From Anaerolineae bacterium (GTDB lineage: Bacteria > Chloroflexota > Anaerolineae > 4572-78 > J111), in contig JAHDWA010000055.1 in the NCBI GenBank assembly GCA_023382535.1, forward strand, positions 1-64,000: 64,000 bases of DNA, given 5' to 3'. Below are positions 45,901 to 53,679 of the stretch, piece by piece (the stretch's first letter is position 1; every line of letters starts with the position of its first letter). Made by a program: the position numbers and the translations under genes. Below the pieces are notes generated by a model. It did not search any database, was not told where the DNA came from, and saw only the letters and a list, made by a program, of their open reading frames with translations.

Positions 45901-46297
45901 TCAGAAAATCGCCCTGATAAAGCTCAACCGCTGCTTGCAGCCGCGCTACATTCAGGAGAGGCGAGTCCGTTCCCACGTTGGCCTTAAAGTCAGTCACGTC
46001 CACCCAATAGGGGTGGTCTGGTTTGAATGCCACTGCCTGGCCATCGAGGTCAAGGTAATCGCCCACTTTCTCCCGTAGATTGGACAGGGCCTTGCGCAAG
46101 TTGGTGCGGGCGGCGTTATCGGTTACGTCGCCCCACAAGAGGGTGGCCAGCGTGGAGCGAGGTTGGCCGGAGGGGCCGGCGACGGCCAGGTAATAGAGGA
46201 TCGCCTGGCTCTTGCTCGATAGGGCCGCGGTAACGGAAACCCCGGCCCGGATAATTTCGGGGCGGCCTAAGAGACGCAGTTGCAGTGTTCCCCCCAT
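42938..46297 (-). CDS. SARP/BTAD-family STAND-TPR regulator (SARP regulator 3)
   Basis: About 1119 aa from an ATG at 46297 (GGGGGG upstream); a TTG at 46330 would add 11 residues over repeat DNA. Winged helix (about 1-95, LSSKSQAILYYLAVAG, TLLWGDVTDNAARTNLRKAL), BTAD (about 100-245), NB-ARC-like ATPase with Walker A GPGGIGKT near 300 and LLLVIDNLEHLLAG, then many TPRs from about 640 to 1060 (EAEQLLQQALNVFQEIDERM type). Divergent from the small-protein gene at 46427 and two hydrolases, its likely targets. Signal unknown; TPRs probably bind a peptide or partner protein. Confidence 0.93.
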   Translation of the reverse strand: MGGTLQLRLLGRPEIIRAGVSVTAALSSKSQAILYYLAVAGPSGQPRSTLATLLWGDVTDNAARTNLRKALSNLREKVGDYLDLDGQAVAFKPDHPYWVDVTDFKANVGTDSPLLNVARLQAAVELYQGDFLTGYYVRNAPDFETWMLAEQARLRELFVQALQTLAAHYAERDELAKAMGYVRRLLNLEPWREEAHRQLMLLLARDGQRSAALAQYELCVKVLAEELGVETGPETKAVYERIRAGDLSRGAEKPESKGELSATSLSPRHNLPLQPTSFIGRKQEVAEIRRLLVEEPACRLLTLIGPGGIGKTRLALAAAAEVKDSFPHGVHFAPLASVGEPEIIISALAEALHLTIQAGVKPKTELFNYLAEKQLLLVIDNLEHLLAGVGLLSEILMATPQVKLLATSRERLNLQEEWSYLVQGLSFPKYASPDANFESYSAMRLFLERARRAEASFNLSEADLPHVIRLCQLVDGMPLALELAAPWVRSITCQEIVQEIERSLDFLTTSLRNAPERHRSIKAVLEQTWQRLPEAEKAILCKLSVFQGGCLREAALQVTGATLTLLSSLVDKALLRRADSGRYELHELIRQFAAEQLRTTPGDEEVLQALHCAYYTAFLEDQAQALQTNQQKAALAALAADMDNIRAAWHYAVARRDVLALEKSALGLWLLGEYGGLLYENELALRQALSIFMPTPEPWEAAAVPEEYERLVGCLLAGLGHLCARRGQLDEGRAFAEQAVLRLRRARPPDQKKEALALLGLGWVLEFQGNHAEARQRGQEGLILFANLGDRRNVADMLLLQGVAAHSEGQLDEAEQLLQQALNVFQEIDERMERGYGVQHLALIAGARGEYARAKQLLDEDLQTRQDFNDVNGMTDLLHAFSRLAISQGQIAQAEAYIEQGLAICKEAGRLEARGFLGKLGSVRRLQGNFEEAEHFYGESLKSAAGAHHQPDMAESLSNLGRLAYDRGEYGRAEQYLRESLALWQQIENEIEIAAVLCHLGHVLAALDETREYEIRQYYTEALRLAMQQRLAPLALDVFVGAAGLVARGGESHWALELLSLAEHHPAGTYEIKEKARRGLAELAATWPADMPPTIKGRSQNLDWQAMTKRLIQELSSRN

Positions 46298-46308
46298 ACT
46301 TTCCCCCC

Positions 46309-46398
46309 AATTCACACTCAAAGTCGCCAAAATTCACACTTTTTTCCCGCTTTGGGCACGCTCGGTGTGATATGCTGTGAGTGTGTTTGAAGTATAAC
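46309..46398. promoter_or_regulatory. Candidate SARP operator in the SARP regulator 3 / small-protein gap
   Basis: AATTCACACT occurs at 46309-46318 and 46331-46340, exactly 22 bp apart. In the other orientation TGTGA occurs at 46366 and 46376 with TTTGA at 46386, 10 bp apart, ending 2 bp before a TATAAC box (46393-46398) that points to the small-protein gene. All four share a TGTGA core. Confidence 0.5.
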
Positions 46399-46426
46399 AC
46401 AGTTTTGAAAGGAAATTAAACAACCA

Positions 46427-46651
46427 ATGACGCTTAATCCCAAAGCCTCTCCTTACCGCATCTATCTCTTAACTTTATGGGCGGAGCGAAGCGAAGAGGC
46501 TGAGGTCCCGGCAATTTGGCGCTGCAGTCTAAAGGACCCGCAAACGGGACAGCAGCGCGCTTTTGCCACCTTAACGGCACTGGTCGCCGCTTTGGTGGAG
46601 GAGATGGCCAGGATTGAGGGGACACCCTTGAAAGGAGATGAGGCATCATAA
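46427..46651 (+). CDS. Small SARP-associated protein, copy 2 (74 aa)
   Basis: Unrecognised family. It reads YRIYLLTLWAERSEE, then IWRCSLKDPQTGQQRAFATL and a C-terminal helix (TALVAALVEEMARI). The YLL-x-[LV]-W start, R-x-[SF]-L and DPxTGQ-x-R-x-F turn match the protein at 57022 closely and 4122 more loosely. Looks like a small alpha/beta protein: two strands, a turn and a helix. It is divergent from SARP regulator 3 (129 bp) across phased repeats and is followed by the hydrolase genes. GAAAGGAAA lies about 11 bp before the ATG. Confidence 0.72.
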   Translation: MTLNPKASPYRIYLLTLWAERSEEAEVPAIWRCSLKDPQTGQQRAFATLTALVAALVEEMARIEGTPLKGDEAS

Positions 46652-46789
46652 GACCATGATTTCGCTGAGAGTTACAGGAATCGCTTGCGTGCTCACATGA
46701 AGCGTGGGGCGAGTCACAACATTTCTTTTGACAGATTAAAACTTATTTAAGATGGCCTGACTTGGGCCGCAACTAAGGAGAATGAAACA

Positions 46790-47632
46790 ATGTTGACTTT
46801 ACAAACGTTAGAAACCATTCAAAAAAGAGTCAAGCTTTCCAGCGGGGTGGAACTGCCCTACGTGGAGCAGGGCGACCCGGCCGGCGTACCTGTGATTCTT
46901 CTGCACGGTATCACCGACTCCTGGCATTCCTTCGAGCCAGTGCTGCCGTATTTGCCCGGGTCCATTCACGTCTTTGCCCTCTCGCAACGGGGCCATGGCG
47001 ATGCGGATCGGCCCAAGACCGGCTACGAGCCTCGCGATTTCGCCGCAGACCTAGCCGCGTTTATGGACGCGCTCGAAGTTGGACCAGCGGTGATTGCCGG
47101 CCACTCTATGGGCAGCACTATTGCCCAGCGCTTTGCCCTGGATTATCCCGACCGCACCCGGGGGCTGGTGCTGGTCGGCTCATGTCCCACTTTTCAAGGC
47201 AATGCAGGGCTGGTGGAACTCTGGGAGGTTGCCGTATCACAGCTTGAGGATCCGATAGATCCCGATTTTGTGCGTGAGTTTCAAGAAAGTACGCTAACCC
47301 AGCCGGTGCCGCCGGCCTTCCTCGATACCGTGGTGCAGGAAAGCCTGAAGCTCCCAGCGCGGGTGTGGCGAACGGTACTCCTCCAGGCTCTTTTGGAAGC
47401 CGACTTTTCAGTGGAACTTGGAAAAATTACGGCGCCAACGCTCATTGTCTGGGGCGACCAGGATGGGCTGGTTTCTCGGCATGAACAGGAGGCCCTTCTG
47501 GCAGCTATTGCTGGCTCGCAGCTCGTGGTATATCGTGGCGCTGGCCATGCCGCCCACTGGGAGGAGCCAGAGCGTTTCGCGTCCGATCTGGTGGCTTTTA
47601 CCGAGAACCTTACCAAGTCAGGGCGTGGATGA
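46790..47632 (+). CDS. Alpha/beta hydrolase, tandem copy 1
   Basis: 280 aa, cytoplasmic. Catalytic triad visible: oxyanion LLHGITDSW, nucleophile elbow AGHSMGSTIA near residue 105, acid in VWGDQDGLVS near 222 and His in GAGHAAHWEEPE near 252. Family includes esterases, peroxidases and lactonases; substrate not readable. It shares much of its sequence and about 60 bp of leader with the next gene, so the two arose by tandem duplication. Probable target of SARP regulator 3. AAGGAG precedes the ATG. Confidence 0.92.
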   Translation: MLTLQTLETIQKRVKLSSGVELPYVEQGDPAGVPVILLHGITDSWHSFEPVLPYLPGSIHVFALSQRGHGDADRPKTGYEPRDFAADLAAFMDALEVGPAVIAGHSMGSTIAQRFALDYPDRTRGLVLVGSCPTFQGNAGLVELWEVAVSQLEDPIDPDFVREFQESTLTQPVPPAFLDTVVQESLKLPARVWRTVLLQALLEADFSVELGKITAPTLIVWGDQDGLVSRHEQEALLAAIAGSQLVVYRGAGHAAHWEEPERFASDLVAFTENLTKSGRG

Positions 47633-47752
47633 AACGGTGAGTTAGGAAACCCAACCATATAAAAGTAAAACCAACTGCCAAACCTATCTTTTGATAGATT
47701 AAAACTCATTCAAAATGGCCTAAATTGGGCTGTAACAGAGGGGTAAAAAACA

Positions 47753-48574
47753 ATGTTGACTTTACAAAGCTTAGAAACCATTCAAAAAAGGGTCAAGCTT
47801 CCCACCGGGGTGGAGCTACCCTACGTTGAGCAGGGCGACCAGGCCGGTACCCCCGTGATACTCCTGCACGGCTACACTGACTCATGGCGATCTTTCGAGG
47901 ATGTGCTACCTCATCTGCCCCGGTCCCTTCACGTCTTCGTCCCGACCCAAAGGGGCCATGGGGATGCGGATCGTCCCACGGGAGGTTACCATTTTCAGGA
48001 TTTCGCAGCCGACTTGGCTGCATTTATGGACACCCTCAAGATCGGACCAGCCGTGATTGCCGGCACTTCCATGGGCAGCAGCATCGCTCAGCGCTTTGGG
48101 CTGGACTACCCCGGACTCACCCGGGGGCTGGTGCTCATAGGCTCGGCTACCACCTGGCGCAACCCGGTTGTGTGGGAGCTCGGGGATGTCGTATCAACGC
48201 TGACAGATCCGATTGACCCAAGTTTCGTGCGTGAGTTCCAAAAGAGCTGTCTGGCCCAGCCGGTGCCGCAGGCATTCTTCGATACCATCGTGCAGGAAAG
48301 CCTGAAGGTTCCGGCACGGGTCTGGAAAGCAGCGTTCGAAGCCCATTTGGAAGCCGATTATTTGAGTGAGCTTGGAAAAATCAAGGTACCTACCCTTATC
48401 CTCTGGGGCGACCAGGATGCGATCCATTCCCGCAACGAGCAGGAAGCCCTTCTGGCGGCTATCGCGGGTGCGCAGTTCGTCGTCTATCATGGCGCTGGCC
48501 ACGCACTCCACTGGGAGGAGCCGGGCCGCTTCGCCACCGATCTGGTGGCCTTTATCAAAAACCTTATCAATTGA
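47753..48574 (+). CDS. Alpha/beta hydrolase, tandem copy 2
   Basis: 273 aa, paralogue of the gene at 46790. Oxyanion LLHGYTDSW, nucleophile AGTSMGSSIAQRFG (the residue before Ser is Thr rather than His), acid in LWGDQDAIHS and His in GAGHALHWEEPG. The pair differ most in the cap region (SCPTFQGNAG versus SATTWRNPVV), which would change substrate choice. The upstream 60 bp match those of copy 1, including TTTTGA(C/T)AGATTAAAACT. Confidence 0.92.
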   Translation: MLTLQSLETIQKRVKLPTGVELPYVEQGDQAGTPVILLHGYTDSWRSFEDVLPHLPRSLHVFVPTQRGHGDADRPTGGYHFQDFAADLAAFMDTLKIGPAVIAGTSMGSSIAQRFGLDYPGLTRGLVLIGSATTWRNPVVWELGDVVSTLTDPIDPSFVREFQKSCLAQPVPQAFFDTIVQESLKVPARVWKAAFEAHLEADYLSELGKIKVPTLILWGDQDAIHSRNEQEALLAAIAGAQFVVYHGAGHALHWEEPGRFATDLVAFIKNLIN

Positions 48575-48657
48575 AGTGTGCCCATCGTTCTATCGGCTTA
48601 GCCAGGCAAGGGGCGATGTGGTTCGCTGTTCGTGGAAAAAGAAAGGATGAATTGAAC

Positions 48658-49179
48658 ATGGGTTGGACACTGTTGGACAGCGCTTTACTGATTTTCGCCT
48701 TGCGCCTGATTGAAGTTTCTATCGGCACGATCCGAACGACCATGGTTGTCCGGGGCAAACGGGTCGAGGCGGCGGTCCTGGGCTTTCTGGAAGTGAGCAT
48801 TTGGGTTGTCGCGGCCAGCCAGGTGATCGGCCATCTCGATACCGTTTGGAACGTCGTCGGCTATAGCGGAGGCTATGTAGCGGGGACCTTGATGGGAATG
48901 TGGCTGGAAGGCCGGCTGGCCCTGGGCCATGTCGATATTCACATCGTTTCCATGAATAAAGGCCTTGAGATGGCTCAAAAGGTGCGCCAGGCGGGCTACG
49001 GGGCCACCCAGCTACCCGCCCAGGGACAATCGGGTCCGGTACATTTGATCGAAGTGGTCGCACCCCGGAAACAAGTTGCTCGTCTCCTGAACCTGGTGAA
49101 TGAAGTGGATGCGACCTCGTTTGTCACGGTTACGGAAGCTCGGCAGGTCGTGCATGGCTATCAACGCTTGGTTAAGTAG
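48658..49179 (+). CDS. DUF2179 / UPF0316-like membrane protein
   Basis: 173 aa from an ATG at 48658 (AAAGGA 14-19 bp upstream). Three hydrophobic segments make up the N-terminal half (LLDSALLIFALRLIEVSIGTIRTTMVVRGKR, AAVLGFLEVSIWVVAASQVI, NVVGYSGGYVAGTLMGMW). The cytoplasmic C-terminal half (about 100-173) carries the DUF2179 domain. Function unknown in general; related domains bind nucleotides or act in membrane protein control. Start codons to 48571 would add 29 residues of non-conserved sequence. Terminated by a REP-like hairpin. Confidence 0.85.
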   Translation: MGWTLLDSALLIFALRLIEVSIGTIRTTMVVRGKRVEAAVLGFLEVSIWVVAASQVIGHLDTVWNVVGYSGGYVAGTLMGMWLEGRLALGHVDIHIVSMNKGLEMAQKVRQAGYGATQLPAQGQSGPVHLIEVVAPRKQVARLLNLVNEVDATSFVTVTEARQVVHGYQRLVK

Positions 49180-49202
49180 CCTCTAGCCTGACCGAGGGAT
49201 TA

Positions 49203-49255
49203 AGGTGACAGGCACTTATCGGGCTATGAACAGTGTTGAAAAGTGCCTGTCACCT
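49203..49255. repeat. REP-like palindrome, copy B
   Basis: AGGTGACAGGCACTT (49203-49217) pairs perfectly with AAGTGCCTGTCACCT (49241-49255), loop 23 nt, followed by a T-rich run (49258-49263). It could serve as the terminator of the preceding gene. Confidence 0.75.
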
Positions 49256-49425
49256 AGCTTTTTCTTATTTCCGATGGAGTCTAAAAAGGAGTTTTACCGA
49301 TGTTTCCAGAACAAGTTACTTTAATAATGGCTCGCGAGCAGCACCGGGATAAGCTGCAAGAAGCCGAGCATGCCCGGCTATCCCAGGCCGTGGCAAGTCA
49401 ACAACCAACCAAACGGAGGAATAAA

Positions 49426-51159
49426 ATGAATCACTCAATAAAATATCTGTCCATCATCATCTTGTTGGCGTTAGCAATTGTCACCACGGTGCAGCCAATG
49501 TCGGCGCATAGTGGAGAACTACACCCAGCGCCAGCAGTCTCTACCCCTGAAGAGGCCGAGGCGGAGGTTACCCCGCTGCTGGGCAACCTGGGCAACTTCC
49601 ACCATCCCATCACCACCGACTCGGAACTGGCCCAGCGCTACTTCAATCAAGGGTTGATCCTGGCCTACGGTTTTAATCACGAGCTGGCCATTCAATCCTT
49701 CAAGGACGCGCTCAAGCTTGACCCGGAATGCGCCATGTGCTACTGGGGCATTGCCTATGCCCTCGGCCCCAACATCAACGCGCCGATGGAGGATGCCGCC
49801 GTGCCCGACGCTTATGCCGCCGTCCAGCAGGCGCAGAAGTTGGCAGCCCAGTCCAGTGACGTGGAGCGGGCCTACATCGAAGCCCTGGCCAAGCGCTATG
49901 CCGCCGAGCCGGTTGAGGACCGCAGCGCGCTGGATAAGGCTTATGCCGACGCTATGCGCCAGGTGGCCCAAAAATATGCCTACGATGGGGATGCCCTGAC
50001 CCTTTTTGCCGAGGCGCTTATGGACCTGACTCCCTGGAATTACTGGACCAAGGACGGCCAGCCAACTGAATATACCAACGAAATCGTGGCGACCCTGGAA
50101 GCTGCGTTTGAGATCAATCCCTACCATGCCGGGGCCAATCACTTCTACATTCACGCGGTGGAAGCCTCGCTGACGCCGGAACTGGCTCTCCCCAGCGCCG
50201 AGCGGTTGGAGGGGGCGGTGCCGGGCGCGGGCCACCTGGTGCATATGCCGGCTCACGTCTACTGGCGCACCGGCCGCTACCACGATGCTTTCCGGATCAA
50301 CGAAGCGGCCATTCAATCCGACGAGCACACCGTTGGCGGCAAGCCTGACCAGGGGGTGCATACGCTCTACTCACTGCTGTACTACCCGCACAACATCCAC
50401 TACCTGATGGCGGCGGCGCAAATGGAAGGGCGCAGCCAGGAGGCTATAACAGCCGCCCGGCGTACGGCCGGCGATATTCCGGCGAGCGCCTATCAAGAGG
50501 TGGCAGCGATGGAAGACTTTATGCCCCTGCCGCTCTTCGCCCTGGTCCGCTTTGGCCAGTGGGAGACGATCTTGGAAGAGCCGCAGCCCGAAGCTAACTT
50601 TCAGTATGCCACCGCCATCTGGCACTGGGCGCGCGGCCTGGCTTACACCCACCAGGGCCAGTTTGACCTGGCGGCGGCCGAGTATGATAAGCTGGCGGCC
50701 ATTGGCCAGACCGAAGCGATGAAGGATCTGACCCTGTACTCCTTTGCCCAGGCTTCGACGATGTTGGACATCGCCACGCACGTGCTGGCCGGCGAGCTGG
50801 CCGGGGCGCAGGGTAACGCCGACAAGATGATTGCCGAACTTGAAAAGGCCGTGGAGATCCAGGACAACCTGCACTACATCGAACCGCCGGCCTGGCACTA
50901 CCCGGTACGCCACAACCTGGGTGCGGCCTTACTCAAAATAGGTCGGGCTGAAGCAGCGGAGGCAGTCTACCGCGAAGACCTGCGGCAGTACCCGAACAAC
51001 GGTTGGTCGCTGTTTGGCCTGGCCGGGAGCCTGAAAGCGCAAGGTAAAACGGCTGGGGCCGCCCAAGTGCAGCAGCAGTTTGAGGCAGCCTGGCAGTATG
51101 CCGATGTGCAGTTGACCAGCAGCGTGGAGGTTGGCCTGCTGGCTGCCAGCGAGGACTAA
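49426..51159 (+). CDS. Exported TPR-repeat protein
   Basis: About 577 aa from an ATG at 49426 with GGAGGA 6 bp upstream. Signal peptide YLSIIILLALAIVTTVQPMSAHS. The N-terminal TPR pair has the family pattern HHPITTDSELAQRYFNQGL, YGFNHELAIQSFKDAL, LDPECAMCYWGIAYALGPN, including a Cys pair spaced AMCYWG. Further TPR-like repeats extend to the end (AEAVYREDLRQYPNNGWSLFGLAGSL). This family is widespread in environmental bacteria and has no known activity. The same frame runs upstream to an ATG at 49300 with its own AAAAGGAG site; those 42 codons encode a separate-looking charged segment (MAREQHRDKLQEAEHARL). Confidence 0.88.
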   Translation: MNHSIKYLSIIILLALAIVTTVQPMSAHSGELHPAPAVSTPEEAEAEVTPLLGNLGNFHHPITTDSELAQRYFNQGLILAYGFNHELAIQSFKDALKLDPECAMCYWGIAYALGPNINAPMEDAAVPDAYAAVQQAQKLAAQSSDVERAYIEALAKRYAAEPVEDRSALDKAYADAMRQVAQKYAYDGDALTLFAEALMDLTPWNYWTKDGQPTEYTNEIVATLEAAFEINPYHAGANHFYIHAVEASLTPELALPSAERLEGAVPGAGHLVHMPAHVYWRTGRYHDAFRINEAAIQSDEHTVGGKPDQGVHTLYSLLYYPHNIHYLMAAAQMEGRSQEAITAARRTAGDIPASAYQEVAAMEDFMPLPLFALVRFGQWETILEEPQPEANFQYATAIWHWARGLAYTHQGQFDLAAAEYDKLAAIGQTEAMKDLTLYSFAQASTMLDIATHVLAGELAGAQGNADKMIAELEKAVEIQDNLHYIEPPAWHYPVRHNLGAALLKIGRAEAAEAVYREDLRQYPNNGWSLFGLAGSLKAQGKTAGAAQVQQQFEAAWQYADVQLTSSVEVGLLAASED

Positions 51160-51175
51160 TAAACATTCGGATTTA

Positions 51176-51225
51176 AGGTGACAGGCACTTATCGAACTAC
51201 TAATGTTTAAAAGTGCCTGTCACCT
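51176..51225. repeat. REP-like palindrome, copy C
   Basis: AGGTGACAGGCACTT (51176-51190) pairs perfectly with AAGTGCCTGTCACCT (51211-51225), loop 20 nt, followed by GGTTTTTCTT. Same position (just after a stop codon) and sequence as copy B. Confidence 0.75.
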
Positions 51226-51249
51226 GGTTTTTCTTAAGGAGATCCAAAA

Positions 51250-52356
51250 ATGAGTACAACCCTTTCTTTAACTACTGAACAAATCGGCCAGCGTGATGCC
51301 TTTGTCGAGCGTATGCTCAAATCAACCTCAGGCATGTTTGACATCTTCACCATCTACATCGGCCATAAACTGGGTTTCTACCAGGCGCTGGCCCAGGGTG
51401 AAGCGTTGACTTCCGTTGAGCTGGCCGCTCGCACCGCCAGCCACGAGCGTTATGCGCGGGAGTGGCTGGAACAACAAACGGTCGCCGGTATCCTGGAGGT
51501 AGAGAATCACACCGACGAAGCCACATCGCGCCGTTTCCGCCTCCCCGCTCCTCACGCCGAAGTGCTGGCCGAGCAGGACAGCCTGAACTACCTGGCGCCC
51601 CTGGCTCAACTGGCCGTGGGGGCAGTTCACCCCCTGGCGGCGGTGTTAGAGGCTTATCGCCGCGGCGGCGGCGTGCCTTTCAGCGCCTTCGGCCCAGACC
51701 TGCGTGAAGGACAGGCCGGCATGAACCGGGCGATGTTCCTGCAGCAGTTGGGCCAGGAATGGCTGCCCGCCATTCCCGATATTCACGCCCGGCTGCAAGC
51801 CGACCCCCCCGCCCGGATCGCCGATTTTGGCTGCGGCGCCGGCTGGTCCAGCATTGGCCTTGCCCAGGCTTATCCCAAGATCAAGGTGGATGGTTTTGAC
51901 CTGGATGCACCCTCCATCGAACTGGCCCAGGCCAATCTTCGTCAGACCAATTTGAACGGCCGGGTCAAATTCCATGTGCGGGATGCCGGCGACCCCACCC
52001 TCTCCGGGCACTACGACCTGGTGACCGCCTTTGAGTGCGTCCACGATATGTCTGATCCTGTCAGGGCGCTGCAAACGATGCGCCACCTGGTCAACCATAC
52101 GGGCACGGTCATCATCGTGGATGAGCGGGTGGGCGATACTTTCACCCCAACCGGCAATGAGGTCGAGTGGATGATGTACGGCTGGAGCGTGCTGCACTGC
52201 CTGCCGGTCGGCATGGCCGACCATCCGGCTATCGGCACGGGGACCGTGATGCGGACGGAAACATTGCAGCGCTATGCGCGTGAGGCCGGTTTCCGCGATG
52301 TTGAAATCCTGCCGATTGAGAACTTCTTTTTCCGCTTCTACCGGTTGATTGCCTGA
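51250..52356 (+). CDS. Class I SAM-dependent methyltransferase with N-terminal winged helix
   Basis: 368 aa. Residues about 15-90 form a dimerisation winged helix (IYIGHKLGFYQAL, LTSVELAARTASHERYAREWLEQQ). The Rossmann methyltransferase domain (about 175-300) has motif I ADFGCGAGWSSIGLAQAYP, acidic strand-2 end KVDGFDLDAPSIELAQ and FECVHDM after strand 4. It belongs to the same family as the gene at 57393. Acceptor unknown. AAGGAG lies before the ATG and a strong terminator follows. Confidence 0.9.
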   Translation: MSTTLSLTTEQIGQRDAFVERMLKSTSGMFDIFTIYIGHKLGFYQALAQGEALTSVELAARTASHERYAREWLEQQTVAGILEVENHTDEATSRRFRLPAPHAEVLAEQDSLNYLAPLAQLAVGAVHPLAAVLEAYRRGGGVPFSAFGPDLREGQAGMNRAMFLQQLGQEWLPAIPDIHARLQADPPARIADFGCGAGWSSIGLAQAYPKIKVDGFDLDAPSIELAQANLRQTNLNGRVKFHVRDAGDPTLSGHYDLVTAFECVHDMSDPVRALQTMRHLVNHTGTVIIVDERVGDTFTPTGNEVEWMMYGWSVLHCLPVGMADHPAIGTGTVMRTETLQRYAREAGFRDVEILPIENFFFRFYRLIA

Positions 52357-52419
52357 TTAACAACTGCCCTTACATCCGCATAATTCCCGGCCAAATCCGA
52401 CAAAAGTCGAGGCATACCC

Positions 52420-52456
52420 ATCGCTCAGGTGATAAAACCCTGAGCGATTTCTTTTT
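52420..52456 (+). terminator. Intrinsic terminator after the methyltransferase gene
   Basis: ATCGCTCAGG (52420-52429) pairs with CCTGAGCGAT (52439-52448), followed by TTCTTTTT. Confidence 0.82.
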
Positions 52457-52526
52457 GGCTCGTCAGGGATAAAAAATGCTGCCGTTAGCCAGCGTTTTTG
52501 TTTTTTGAGGGTTTGGAGGTAAACTT

Positions 52527-53558
52527 GTGGCTATAGGCGGCAGATGGCAGCAGTCTACCTTAGTAGAAGGGAAAAAGATGTCCTTTGACACGAGCAGCTC
52601 ATCGGGCAACCCGCTTAACCGGGACTTGCAGCAACAACTTCAGCAAGTTGACCATGAATTCGGTGCAGTCAATGCTGCCCTGGAAGCGACCCGGCAGCAG
52701 TTAGCTGCCGTCAAGAAGCAGTTAGCGCTCGAAATTGCTGCACGCCAACGCGCCGAAGAGGCCCTCCAGGAAAGTGAAGATCGTCGTCGCTTAATGGCCG
52801 ATCGTTTGCAGGGTGAATTGGTCCTGGCGCGAGAGATACAACAGAGTCTGCTCCCCCCACCGACCCCCCGTTGGCCCGACCTGGAGGTGGTCTGTTATAC
52901 CCAACCCGCCTTTGAAGTGGGGGGGGACTTTTATGCCTATCACGCCTCCATCAAGGCCAGAGTCTTGTTGAATAAGTATGTCCTGGCTATAGGCGATGTG
53001 TCAGGTAAGGGAGTGTCGGCAGCACTGCTCATGGCCACCAGCCTGTCCCTATTTGACGCTTCCCTGTCGCTGAAATTACCCCCCACGGAACTGCTGGCCT
53101 ATTTGGATGAAGCCCTGCTGCCCTATACCAAGCCCCGGCGTCAGAACTGCGCGCTTTGTTATGTGGAGCTGGTGGGTGTGAACACCGTCCGCCCGATGTT
53201 GAAAGCGGTCAATGCGGGCTGTATTCCTCCCTATCTTAAGCATGCCGATGGGTCGGTCGAATGGGCGGGGATCGGTGGGTTTGCCCTGGGGCAGGGGCTG
53301 GGCGCGCAGGTGGGCTATCAGGAGATCAGGCATTTGCTGGCCAAGGGTGACATGGTCATCCTGACCACCGATGGTCTGGTCGAGGCGAGTAATACGATAC
53401 CCGAAATGTTCGGCTTTGAGCGGTTGGAGCAAGCCATCCTCGCCGGACCGACCAGCAGCGCCCGAGCCATGCTGGATCATCTCAAAGCGGTATTAGCCAG
53501 CTATGTCGGCCAGGCAGAGCCTCACGATGATATTACTATTGTGGTGGCGCAGGTCTAA
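52527..53558 (+). CDS. SpoIIE/RsbU-type PP2C serine phosphatase
   Basis: 343 aa from a GTG at 52527 with GGAGGT 6 bp upstream; an ATG at 52578 is the alternative. Residues about 35-105 form a coiled coil (QQQLQQVDHEFGAVNAAL, LEIAARQRAEEALQESED). The phosphatase domain (about 115-343) has QQSLLPPPTPRWPDLEV, metal Asp in VGGDFYAY and GDVSGKGVSAAL, and the final HDDITIVVAQV. RsbU-like enzymes dephosphorylate anti-anti-sigma factors to release stress sigma factors. There is no sensor domain other than the coiled coil, and no anti-sigma gene is adjacent. Confidence 0.92.
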   Translation: MAIGGRWQQSTLVEGKKMSFDTSSSSGNPLNRDLQQQLQQVDHEFGAVNAALEATRQQLAAVKKQLALEIAARQRAEEALQESEDRRRLMADRLQGELVLAREIQQSLLPPPTPRWPDLEVVCYTQPAFEVGGDFYAYHASIKARVLLNKYVLAIGDVSGKGVSAALLMATSLSLFDASLSLKLPPTELLAYLDEALLPYTKPRRQNCALCYVELVGVNTVRPMLKAVNAGCIPPYLKHADGSVEWAGIGGFALGQGLGAQVGYQEIRHLLAKGDMVILTTDGLVEASNTIPEMFGFERLEQAILAGPTSSARAMLDHLKAVLASYVGQAEPHDDITIVVAQV

Positions 53559-53679
53559 CTGTCCCCCCTGGATAGTCTTCCGAACTAAAACACGAGAAAA
53601 AGGCCTGCTCCAGCCAAATTTCAACTGCCAGCCGGTTCCCGTAACCGTCGGATTGGCGAATTAAGCGAGGCCTAGACTA

